Assembly: GCA_016235815.1 (NCBI GenBank)
Contig: JACRIM010000045.1
Span: forward strand, 1 to 64,000
Reading direction: 5' to 3'
From: Planctomycetota bacterium
Lineage (GTDB): Bacteria > Planctomycetota > Phycisphaerae > UBA1845 > UTPLA1
Length of the DNA stretch: 64,000 bases
The translations under genes and the position numbers were made by a program. Of the stretch, positions 46,201 to 54,220 are shown in pieces. The notes under the pieces are model-generated. The model did not search any database. It saw only the letters and a program-made list of their open reading frames with translations, and was not told the origin of the DNA. Every line of letters begins with the position of its first letter. The first letter of the stretch is position 1.

Positions 46201-49200
46201 ACTGCTGGATCGAAGTGCCCAGGATGTCCCATCCCACTCCCAGGTCTGGCCATTAAAGTTGCCGTCGTAGCCTCCGAAGAGAATGGTGACGTGCCGATTG
46301 CTGTCGTAGGCCATCGCATGGTCGGTACGTGGTGACGGACCGGTAGTGGACCGGAGTTGCCAGGTCGTACTGTCCCATTCCCACGTATCACCCCGGCGCT
46401 CACTGTCCATTCCGCCAAAGAGGACGCCTCGATCGCGGAACGAGTCGAAGGCCATCGCATGATCCCGTCGCGCCGATGGTCCGTTTTCGGCGAGCAGTGT
46501 CCAGTTGCCGGTGGGCACCACCTCACAATCATCGGGGACGCTGTTGGCGTTGCAATCCTGGCTGGCGCCGGATGCGATGTCGCAGGAGTCGGGAATGCCG
46601 TTCTGGTTGCAATCCTGACTGGCGGTTGCAGGTGAATACACCCACGTCTCAGAGATCCCTCCGCCGAACAAGACGGTTTCGGCCCGTGCAGAATCGTATG
46701 AGAGAGACGCCATCCGATTAGGACTCGGGGGATTTGAGGTACGCATGATCCAAGCCGCGCCATCCCATTCCCATGTGCCCATGTCGAATGGGCCGCCACC
46801 AGCACTAACTCCCCCATACAGGACCGTGACGTGGCGTGCTGAATCGTATGCCAATCTGGGTAGGTAACGCGGGCTTGGGCCGGTGGACGATCTAAGAGTC
46901 CACGCAATCCCGTTCCATTCCCATGTTTCGCCGTTGAAATTCCCATCCCATCCACCGAAGAGAACGCAGACTCCTCGCGCAGCATCGAAAGCCATATCGG
47001 TAGTGGTTACAGCTGGGGCAGGAGCCCCGCTTGACCGCAACGTCCATATATTGCCGTCCCATTCCCAAGTCTTCATGCCTTCGCTGACGGGAAGCGAGCC
47101 TCCTATCATCACCGTGACACCTCGGGCCGAATCGTAAGCCAAACCGTATTCACGGCGAGCGGGAGGACCGCTTGTCGTGCGAAGCGCCCATGATGTTCCA
47201 TCCCATTCCCAAGTATCGCCAAGTGGACTTTCTCCGAGCGCGCCGCCAAACAGCACAGTGACGCCTCGTGCTGAGTCATATGCCAGTTTGTGGTCGCCGC
47301 GAACGCTGGGACCAGTGGTGGCACGGAGCGACCAGTCGGTCCCATTCCATTCCCATGTATCATTCAAGTAGGTATGCGAGTTGTCTTCGCCACCAAACAG
47401 AACAATCACGTCTCGACCGGAATCATATGCCGTCGCATGCCGGGCGCGCGGACTAGGCCCGGCTGTGGACACGAGCGTCCACGGCATGCCGGGATTTGCA
47501 ATATCGCATTCATCCGGTACGCCATTGTTGTTGCAGTCTTGGCCTGCGAGTTCGCACGTATCAGGCACACCATTAGCGTTGCAGTCCGCTGCACCAGCGA
47601 CGATTTCGCATTCGTCAAGCAGGCCATCCTCATCGCAGTCTTGGCTGGTGCCGTCTGCAATATCACATGCGTCGAGAATGCCGTTTTCGTTGCAATCGTT
47701 GGCTTTCAGTTCACAGGAATCGAGTATGCCATTGCTATTGCAATCCTGGCCCGCCAATTCACACGAGTCGGGCACACCGTTTCCGTTGCAATCGTTTCCC
47801 GCCAGTTCGCAGGAATCAGGAACTCCATTGCTGTTGCAATCCTGGCTGGACCCTGACGCGATGTCGCACGCATCGAGAACATTGTTACCATTGCAATCTT
47901 GCCCCCCTTGTTCGCACTCATCCGGCACGCCGTCGGCATTGCAGTCAGGGCTTGTCGCCGCATCGGCAAACTCCCACGTCTCGTTGTTGTAATAAGTCGG
48001 CGTGCCGGTCTGGCCGCCAAAGAGCACCATCATGCCGCGGCCGGCGTCGTAGTCCATTGCATGGTACAAGCGCGGAGATGGTCCGCCGCTGGAGCGAAGC
48101 AACCACCTGTTGCCGTTCCATTCCCACGTCTCACGGTTGTAAACGCCGGTGTACCCGCCCGAGAGCATCGTCAGGCCGCGGCCCTGGTTGTACGCCATCG
48201 CCACGCCGTAACGCGGCGAAGGGCCGGTGCTTGAACGGAGCGTCCAAGATCCCCCGTTCCATTCCCATGTCTGGCCGCTGAAGCTGCCGTTGGGAGCTTC
48301 GGCACCGCCGAAGAGAACGGTGGTCCCTCGCCCCAGGTCATAGGACATGCCGTGCCCATAACGCGACGATGGTCCGGTGCTGGACCTCAATGTCCAGCTC
48401 GTGCCATTCCACTCCCACGTCTCGCCGTTGTAGGTGCCGGAGTCATACCCGCCGAACAGGACGCTTACCTGGCGAATGGAGTCGTAGGCCATCCCATGCA
48501 AAAACCGCGGAGAGGGCCCCGTGTTGGAGCGCTGTGCCCAGTTGAGGCCATCCCACTCCCATGTATCTCCAAAGATGTTTGTGCCGTCCCAGCCGCCGAA
48601 CAGGACGACGACCGCCCGCGAAGCGTCGTACACCATGGCATGACGCGAGCGCGCCGCCGGACCGGCCACGAGGCGCTGGGTCCAAGCGCTACCGTTCCAC
48701 TGCCACGTCTCGCCGTTGACGGGGCCTGTCGCACCTTCGCCGCCGAAGAGGATGGACAGGCCGCGGCTGCTGTCGTATGCCATCGCGTGCCACTCGCGCT
48801 GCGAGGGCGCAGTGGCCGTAGAGCGCAACTTCCACGACGCAATGTCGCACTCATCCGGCACGCCGTTGGTGTTGCAGTCCGACGACCCGGAACACACCGT
48901 GATGTCTGCGGTGGATCGCAGCAGCAGTTCATAGCGTCCGTCACGCGGCTCGGTGGTATCAAATTGGCCGAACATTCCTCGAAGGTTCACCGGGCCGCAG
49001 GGTATGCTGGTCCCTACCAGATTCAATGCGTTGGTCGAAATTCTGACAATGACTGTTGTTGCCCCGCCATCGGCAGAAACCGTGTAATCGCGAACCCCAG
49101 CGAAGAGTCCAGTCTCCAGGAATTTCACGCAGGACAAAACGACCAGGCGCCCCTCATGAAATTCAGCGGTCGGGCTGCTGTCTTGGAAATCCGCGGTTGT

Positions 49201-51402
49201 AACAGCATCCGGCATGGGGATCCCGACGAATCCGTGGTCAGCGACACGTGTGAGAGGATTGACCAATTGAAACCGACCCTGAAACTGGCTCGTCGTTCCG
49301 AGAAGATCAATGGAATTCCCCTCGCCAATGCCGGCAAGTACCGCGTCGATCTCGGCATTGGCCCCAAAGACGGCAAGCCCGCCCGTGGCATCCTGGAGAT
49401 AAAACGACTTCTGAGTCGCGGAATTGACGAGATCTGTCGTAGAGGAGACCACGACATTGCAGATCTTTACCGGCAGCCCCAATGCCATGGACCTGACCGT
49501 GGCGATGTCAGCGCACGCACATGCCCCTCCCTCGTTCACCGTAAGGGTCGCAGCCGTGCTGGTTACAAATCCGCATGAATCCGTGACTACTACGTAATAG
49601 CTGCCTGCGCTACCTTGCGTGACCGGGTTGATCGTAAAGCTACTGCCAGTTGCCCCGGAAATGTCCATCCCACCGTATCGCCATTGATATGAAATAGATC
49701 CAACACCTGTAGCCGTCACTTCGAAGGTAACAGGCTGTCCCACGCATGCGGTCTGGTCAGCCGGTTGCTGAGAGATCGTCGGCCCGAGGATTGTTTCGCA
49801 GCTATCAGGAATTGCGTTGGCGTTGCAATCCTGGCTGGTGCCGCTGGCAATGTCGCAGGAATCAGGGATGCCGTTGGTGTTGCAATCGGCCGCGCCATCG
49901 GCGATATCACACGAATCGGGAATGTCGTTGAGATTACAGTCCTGGCTAAACCCGCTGGCAATATCGCACGAATCCATAATGCCGTTGCCATTGCAGTCCA
50001 CCAGAAAAGGAACGGTGGAGGATCCCCGCGTCGGATCATTGGGGGCAACATTTTGGTCCGCGCCAAGCGTGCCGTTGTTCGCAGTCACGGACCCATCCGT
50101 CACGACCTGACCGGACGCCTCATCAAATCGCCAATAACCGATTAGGCCTGCTTCGTTGCCGACCAGCGAGTGGTTCATGTTAGCGTTGATTTGGGAAGCA
50201 CTGCGGCTCGTATTCCAAATGCGAACCTCATCGATCTGTCCGTTCCAGGGGTGGTTGCCGTTCGATGTTCTGTAGCCGAAATTGAGGTTCGTAAGATTTC
50301 CGGAGCTGGCGGCCGCCGGTCCGGAACCCACTTCTTGCCCATTTCGGTACAGTCGCATTGTTCCGGCTGTCCGAACCCATGCCAGGTGGTACCACTGACC
50401 AAGATTCCACGAAAGTGATGGAGAAAAGATCGCCGCCCCTCCACCATGAAACGCCATCCGGGCGAATTGGCCGCCGTTATCAAGGGCTCCCTGGCAGTTG
50501 TCGACATTGAGATTGCAAAACAGCACGCGATGATCACCGGCAAGCGCTGCTGGATTCGCCCACATTTCGACCGAAAAATCACCCGTGCCGAAGGAATAGG
50601 TTGATCGGCCGGGAATATTCACAAACTGCCCAGCGCCGTTGAAACTCAGGGCACGGCCTTGCCCGCCCTCGCACTCGTCGGGTATCCCGTTGTTGTCGCA
50701 GTCCTGGCTTGTGCCACTGGAAATATCGCACGAGTCAGGAATGCCATTTCCATTGCAGTCAGCGGCGCCGATCGATATGTCACACGAATCGATAACGCCA
50801 TTGTTATTGCAGTCATTTCCAGCGAGTTCGCACTCGTCCGGCACACCGTTGTTGTTGCAGTCCTGGCTGGTGCCCGCGACGATGTCCCTGATGTCAAGGA
50901 CGCCATTGCTGTTGCAATCCTGAGTTGCAATAACAGTTACGGCGTCCAGATCAAATCCCGGACAACATGCCACGCTGAAATGCTGCGTGTCCACGACCCT
51001 GACGTAGCGGGCGCCTGAAACGCCCTTGCCGGCAATGTCTATCAATTGCGAGGCTGAGTTGTTGATGACCGTGCCGACCAGAGTCCAGCTAACGCGGTCA
51101 AAGCTTAGGTAGACGTTTGCATGCTCATCGGGAGGTCCGCCGAAGAAATGGTTCTCCTCCCATACGCCAAGGTCCGCTCCTGGTCGATCGATGACCGGTT
51201 GGCCCAATTCGAGCTCAATAGACCCAAAGTAGCCGAGGGAATAGGCGGCCCCATTGGGCGCTCCAAGGGCCCATGTCTGGTTGCAATTCTGACACCCTGC
51301 CTGCGGGTTATTGACGGCAAGAACGCTGGTCGCATACCACTGGGCGTTGGCGGAAGTCGTCCACAGAACCAATGACGCCGCGATAATGCCAATCCTGTTC
51401 AT
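43276..51402 (-). CDS. Giant secreted protein with four six-repeat Kelch blocks
   Basis: ATG at 51402 follows AAAGGGAAA. The product has about 2,708 residues. In order: a signal peptide (ends SANAQ); an N-terminal domain of about 140 residues shared with the 799-residue protein; Asp-Cys-Asn repeats; a LamG domain; more repeats; an Ig-like domain; an OB-like domain (ADIATVRSMALGLPVKICN); then Kelch blocks at about 48.84-47.96, 47.49-46.64, 46.51-45.66 and 45.43-44.55 kb, each with six TWEWDG repeats and separated by Asp-Cys-Asn repeats; another Ig-like domain; and the shared propeller plus dockerin-like tail. Six Kelch repeats make one propeller, so four propellers are expected. Blocks one and four are very alike. 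It is probably a surface adhesin or scaffold. Confidence 0.9.
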   Translation of the reverse strand: MNRIGIIAASLVLWTTSANAQWYATSVLAVNNPQAGCQNCNQTWALGAPNGAAYSLGYFGSIELELGQPVIDRPGADLGVWEENHFFGGPPDEHANVYLSFDRVSWTLVGTVINNSASQLIDIAGKGVSGARYVRVVDTQHFSVACCPGFDLDAVTVIATQDCNSNGVLDIRDIVAGTSQDCNNNGVPDECELAGNDCNNNGVIDSCDISIGAADCNGNGIPDSCDISSGTSQDCDNNGIPDECEGGQGRALSFNGAGQFVNIPGRSTYSFGTGDFSVEMWANPAALAGDHRVLFCNLNVDNCQGALDNGGQFARMAFHGGGAAIFSPSLSWNLGQWYHLAWVRTAGTMRLYRNGQEVGSGPAAASSGNLTNLNFGYRTSNGNHPWNGQIDEVRIWNTSRSASQINANMNHSLVGNEAGLIGYWRFDEASGQVVTDGSVTANNGTLGADQNVAPNDPTRGSSTVPFLVDCNGNGIMDSCDIASGFSQDCNLNDIPDSCDIADGAADCNTNGIPDSCDIASGTSQDCNANAIPDSCETILGPTISQQPADQTACVGQPVTFEVTATGVGSISYQWRYGGMDISGATGSSFTINPVTQGSAGSYYVVVTDSCGFVTSTAATLTVNEGGACACADIATVRSMALGLPVKICNVVVSSTTDLVNSATQKSFYLQDATGGLAVFGANAEIDAVLAGIGEGNSIDLLGTTSQFQGRFQLVNPLTRVADHGFVGIPMPDAVTTADFQDSSPTAEFHEGRLVVLSCVKFLETGLFAGVRDYTVSADGGATTVIVRISTNALNLVGTSIPCGPVNLRGMFGQFDTTEPRDGRYELLLRSTADITVCSGSSDCNTNGVPDECDIASWKLRSTATAPSQREWHAMAYDSSRGLSILFGGEGATGPVNGETWQWNGSAWTQRLVAGPAARSRHAMVYDASRAVVVLFGGWDGTNIFGDTWEWDGLNWAQRSNTGPSPRFLHGMAYDSIRQVSVLFGGYDSGTYNGETWEWNGTSWTLRSSTGPSSRYGHGMSYDLGRGTTVLFGGAEAPNGSFSGQTWEWNGGSWTLRSSTGPSPRYGVAMAYNQGRGLTMLSGGYTGVYNRETWEWNGNRWLLRSSGGPSPRLYHAMDYDAGRGMMVLFGGQTGTPTYYNNETWEFADAATSPDCNADGVPDECEQGGQDCNGNNVLDACDIASGSSQDCNSNGVPDSCELAGNDCNGNGVPDSCELAGQDCNSNGILDSCELKANDCNENGILDACDIADGTSQDCDEDGLLDECEIVAGAADCNANGVPDTCELAGQDCNNNGVPDECDIANPGMPWTLVSTAGPSPRARHATAYDSGRDVIVLFGGEDNSHTYLNDTWEWNGTDWSLRATTGPSVRGDHKLAYDSARGVTVLFGGALGESPLGDTWEWDGTSWALRTTSGPPARREYGLAYDSARGVTVMIGGSLPVSEGMKTWEWDGNIWTLRSSGAPAPAVTTTDMAFDAARGVCVLFGGWDGNFNGETWEWNGIAWTLRSSTGPSPRYLPRLAYDSARHVTVLYGGVSAGGGPFDMGTWEWDGAAWIMRTSNPPSPNRMASLSYDSARAETVLFGGGISETWVYSPATASQDCNQNGIPDSCDIASGASQDCNANSVPDDCEVVPTGNWTLLAENGPSARRDHAMAFDSFRDRGVLFGGMDSERRGDTWEWDSTTWQLRSTTGPSPRTDHAMAYDSNRHVTILFGGYDGNFNGQTWEWDGTSWALRSSSGPSPRAGHAMAYDAVRGVTVLFGGLGNQLNGETWEWDGTSWTLRSTNGPSPRSDHAMAYDSVHGQVVLFGGYDGANKGDSWTWDGSTWTLRSTTGPGKRSEHTLVFDTTHGVVVLFGGIDNPTKYGDTWTWNGTTWRSITAAGPSARFDHAMTFDAARGTVLLNGGFDTALSRETWGYAPATSSQDCNGNGTPDSCDIASGFSQDCNQNSIPDSCELAGNDCDNNGVPDSCDLANGTSPDCNTNGILDACEAPVTSWTQRSSTGPSPREWHAVAYDSARGVTVLFGGEGTAGPANGETWEWDGNNWILRSTTGPAPRSRHTMVYDGARGVCVLFGGWNGASYFADTWEWNGSAWSLRATSGPSPRFLQGMAYDSARDMTVLFGGAIYGGSGIVYYGETWEWNGTTWTLRPNAPGAEPSARYSPVVAYDVGRGVTVLFGGEQANGNGSSRETWEWNGAAWTLRSTSGPAAGYAGAMVYDASRGVEVMFGNYTGVYNAQTWEWDDGVWTLRSSSGPSPRLLHAMAYDSGRSRLVMFGGQLNSMPPYDGETWELTSTDLLTISGHPGSLELCAGGSATFSVTAAGPSLSYQWRKNGVPIANETGASVTINPVAASDAGRYDCVVTSPCGSVTSLPGYLTVTNPIPAAHYGLATYCPSATITSPYLFGITDDGPVPNSCWGQKSSRIFAGVFNEANGKIWRVRQTCVSQQFGPTLCAPESVLVDREARWQSLCTTPNLLIVGGCNTVFFINPSSGTVCEKFLDPTFNHIGQMALDSMGRLFVGSVDGESLNVVEKGVVQPIYTAPGLSPRAVSVDAVDDIYITCAADGVMRKLAPDGTVLNAAFATGLTGAASQAIAPQGIFHGNMYVACGDRVMEVNLATGESSLFLPCQEAAGIAFDPDGFMNISAPSQNRMMKIGSSLPGDMNGDGAVTLADVAGFAAALMLQPNAPLPTITADMNSDGCLSGLDIQLFVNTVLP

Positions 51403-51788
51403 GATTTCCCTTTCCATTCCTGCCCCACCTGTTCTCGAAATGCGCCCACAAAGCGCCCTTTCAGATCAATGCAATCATCTGGGCGGACCGCCCTCTGAGT
51501 CGCCCGCCAACTCACTGTTGGGCATGGGCGCGCAGGTTCTTACACAAGAAATCCTGAAAATCGTCGATATGCCGCGTGATTGGCCCAAGTCCAATGGAAC
51601 CTCCCTGATTGCCTGCAACACCGCCCTTGGCGATGCGCAGAACGCTCCCGCGATCGATCGAGGTTCCCGCCCGATGCGGCCACTATAACGGACAGAGTCT
51701 TCTGAATTCAACCAAATGCTGAGTCATTCCGAAGTTTTCTTCCGCTTCAGGCCAGCCGAATGGCACGCCGTCGGACGGGCAGGATCAC
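51403..51788. other. Intergenic stretch upstream of the giant Kelch gene
   Basis: This should hold the promoter of the giant gene on the minus strand. I find no convincing promoter boxes, repeat, gene or terminator. Confidence 0.3.
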
Positions 51789-54188
51789 TCACGGTTCGCA
51801 CGAATCCAGGATGCCGTTCCCGTTCCGGTCCAGGTCCTTCTGGCATTCATCGGGCACGCCGTCGCGATTGCAGTCTTTGCTCGACCCACCGGTCACGTCG
51901 CACGCGTCCAGATTTCCGTTCGCGTTGCAGTCGTTGTTGCCGGGCGTGCGATGCACGATCTGCAGTTGCACGCCGACGAAGTCGCCCGCGCCGCTGGCCT
52001 TCGCGACCTCCAGCCGAATCTCATCCCCACTCTTGACGCGAATGCCCCGCAGCGCCGCCGGACCGCCCGAGCCCTTCGCCAGATCGAACGGCCGAAAGCG
52101 CGACCACGGATCGCCGCTGTAGAGCATTCCCGAGGTGAGTTGCTTGTCGTTCAGGTACAGCGCGACGGTATTGCGCCGACCGATGTCACGGCCCATCCAT
52201 GCAGCGCTGCGGATATCGACGATTCCGTCGGCCGGGCAGGCCCAGGCTACATTGGCCACGCCGTTGCCGATGCCGTTGCGATCATCGGCTGAGTGACAGG
52301 CCACGTCCCCGGCATCGACTTCGGTGTCGCTGATGTGTTTTTCGAGCTTGCGGCTGCGATGCCAGACGGGGAGTCGGTCCTGGCCAGTCTCTGACCGGGA
52401 CCATGCAGGCTGCGGGCCGGTGAACGTGGCCGGGTCGAAGTTGTCGACGTGAGGCAGTGGGTTCCTGCCCTCGCGATAGCTCCACGGGCCGTTGGGGTTG
52501 ACCGTGTCGCTCCAGTCGGCGGCGAGGTCGTACAACTTGATCGTTTGTGCTCCTTCGCAGTCATCGGGAACGGCGTTGTTGTTGCAATCGCGACTGGCGC
52601 CCGACGCAATGTCGCAGGAGTCCAGCAGGCCGTTGGCGTTGCAATCTCGATTCGCGAGTTCGCACGCATCGGGTACGCCGTCCCCGTCGCAGTCGGTTTC
52701 GGTCCCATCGGCGATCTCGCAGGAATCGAGGATTGCGTTGCGATTGCAATCGTGCCCTTCGAGTTCGCATTCATCGGGGATGGTGTTGCCATTGCAGTCA
52801 TTGCTGTAGGCGGGTGGGTGCAACACGGCGACACCGCACGGGTTGCCCGCGTTGCGAATCGCGATCTCTCTCTTCGACCCATCGAGGTTGGCACGTTCGA
52901 TGGACCCGCCGTTCGGCCAGTAAAGCTTTCCTGCGGCGGAATCGAGCGTGAGCACCGAGGTACCGACACCTGTGAAAAGGTCCCGCAGTCCGCCGCCATC
53001 CAGATTCGCACGCTGAATGCGATCGGCGACGGCGATGTAGAGGAACCCGGCGTTGAAATCGGCGGCCATCCCGTACGGCTTGTCGAGCCCGGTCAGGATG
53101 TCCTCGATGTTCGAACCATCCAGATTGGCCCGCTGGACCTTGCCGCGGTTACCGTCGGACCAGTACAGCTTCCCGCGCGGAATATCGAGCGCGATGGACG
53201 CCGGATGGGTGAGTCCCGTGGCGACCACATCGACCGGGTTCGCTCCATCCATGTTCACGCGACGGATCTTACTGTCGACGAATCCCGGATCATGCGAGTC
53301 GGTCCAATAGACCTTGCTGTTGACCGGATCAACCGCGACATAGGCGCTGCCATTTCGGGCCGAGGCGATGGTCTGGGCATCCGAACCATCGAGATTCGCA
53401 CGCCGAATCGAGAGACTACCGGGGTCTGCCCAGTAGATCTTCTTATGAACGAGATCGATGGCCGCGCCGCGGGGATGGCTGAGCCCGCGAAGGATCGTCT
53501 GCGGCGACCCACCGACCGCGGCACGCTTCAGGGCGAATTCCTCATTGGTCACATCGGTCCAGTAGATGATCGGCGGCGGCGCGACCAGGTCGCACTCATC
53601 GGGGATGCCGTTGGCGTTGCAATCACGGCTCGCGCTGCCCGCGACATCCTGAAAGTCCGGCGTCCCATTCGCGTTGCAGTCCTGCGAGGCGATGATCGTG
53701 ATAGCATCGAGATCGAACCCGGGGGCCGCTGGATCAGCGGCGCGTCCGGTGTCGACGATGCGGACATACCGTGCGCCGGACAGACCCTTTCCCGCGATGT
53801 CGATTAGCTGAGATGCGGCGCTGCGATCGACGCCGCCCACGGACTTCCAGTCCACACCGTTGAAGCTGATGAACACATCCGCCGTCTCATCGGGTGCATT
53901 GCCGCTGACAAAGCAGTCGCCCTCCCAGATGGCGAGGTCCGGGCCGAGTCCATCCAGGATCGGCACACCGAGCTGCAGATCGATCGAACCGCCGACGCCG
54001 AGCGAACAGGTCAATGAGTCGGGCGCGCCAAGGGCATTCTTCGTATCGCAGTTCGCGCACGGCAGATTCGGGTTCTTCACGCCGAGCACGTGGAGGCCTG
54101 ACGGCTGTGCATGCGCCGTTAACGCCGCAAACAAGAGCGTAGCACCAGCCCACGCCAGACTTCGTTTGCTGCACATTCGCCTATGCAT
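51789..54188 (-). CDS. Secreted YWTD-propeller protein with Asp-Cys-Asn repeats
   Basis: A 799-residue protein; the ATG at 54188 or the one four codons on could be used (AGGCGA precedes the latter). After the signal peptide (ends AHAQP) comes the domain shared with the giant protein (ANCDTKNALGAPDS, then GPDLAIWE, GLSGARYVRIVDT). Residues about 205-450 are LDL-receptor class B repeats of the form KIYWADPGSLSIRRANLDGS, forming a six-bladed propeller. Asp-Cys-Asn repeats follow, then a C-terminal beta domain ending VGVQLQIVHR and a last repeat block. The gene is 32 bases after the kinase gene, so it may be the last gene of the sigma-kinase operon and its output. Confidence 0.87.
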   Translation of the reverse strand: MHRRMCSKRSLAWAGATLLFAALTAHAQPSGLHVLGVKNPNLPCANCDTKNALGAPDSLTCSLGVGGSIDLQLGVPILDGLGPDLAIWEGDCFVSGNAPDETADVFISFNGVDWKSVGGVDRSAASQLIDIAGKGLSGARYVRIVDTGRAADPAAPGFDLDAITIIASQDCNANGTPDFQDVAGSASRDCNANGIPDECDLVAPPPIIYWTDVTNEEFALKRAAVGGSPQTILRGLSHPRGAAIDLVHKKIYWADPGSLSIRRANLDGSDAQTIASARNGSAYVAVDPVNSKVYWTDSHDPGFVDSKIRRVNMDGANPVDVVATGLTHPASIALDIPRGKLYWSDGNRGKVQRANLDGSNIEDILTGLDKPYGMAADFNAGFLYIAVADRIQRANLDGGGLRDLFTGVGTSVLTLDSAAGKLYWPNGGSIERANLDGSKREIAIRNAGNPCGVAVLHPPAYSNDCNGNTIPDECELEGHDCNRNAILDSCEIADGTETDCDGDGVPDACELANRDCNANGLLDSCDIASGASRDCNNNAVPDDCEGAQTIKLYDLAADWSDTVNPNGPWSYREGRNPLPHVDNFDPATFTGPQPAWSRSETGQDRLPVWHRSRKLEKHISDTEVDAGDVACHSADDRNGIGNGVANVAWACPADGIVDIRSAAWMGRDIGRRNTVALYLNDKQLTSGMLYSGDPWSRFRPFDLAKGSGGPAALRGIRVKSGDEIRLEVAKASGAGDFVGVQLQIVHRTPGNNDCNANGNLDACDVTGGSSKDCNRDGVPDECQKDLDRNGNGILDSCEP

Positions 54189-54220
54189 GTTCCGCTTTAT
54201 TGTCTAACTTGCCGTTCATC

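Noticed and set aside
44520-48840. CRISPR-like regularity: short sequences such as CCATTCCCATGT recurring about every 140 bases
   Set aside because: They encode the TWEWNG strand of Kelch repeats in an open frame. Spacing varies, the intervening DNA is also related, and there are no cas genes.
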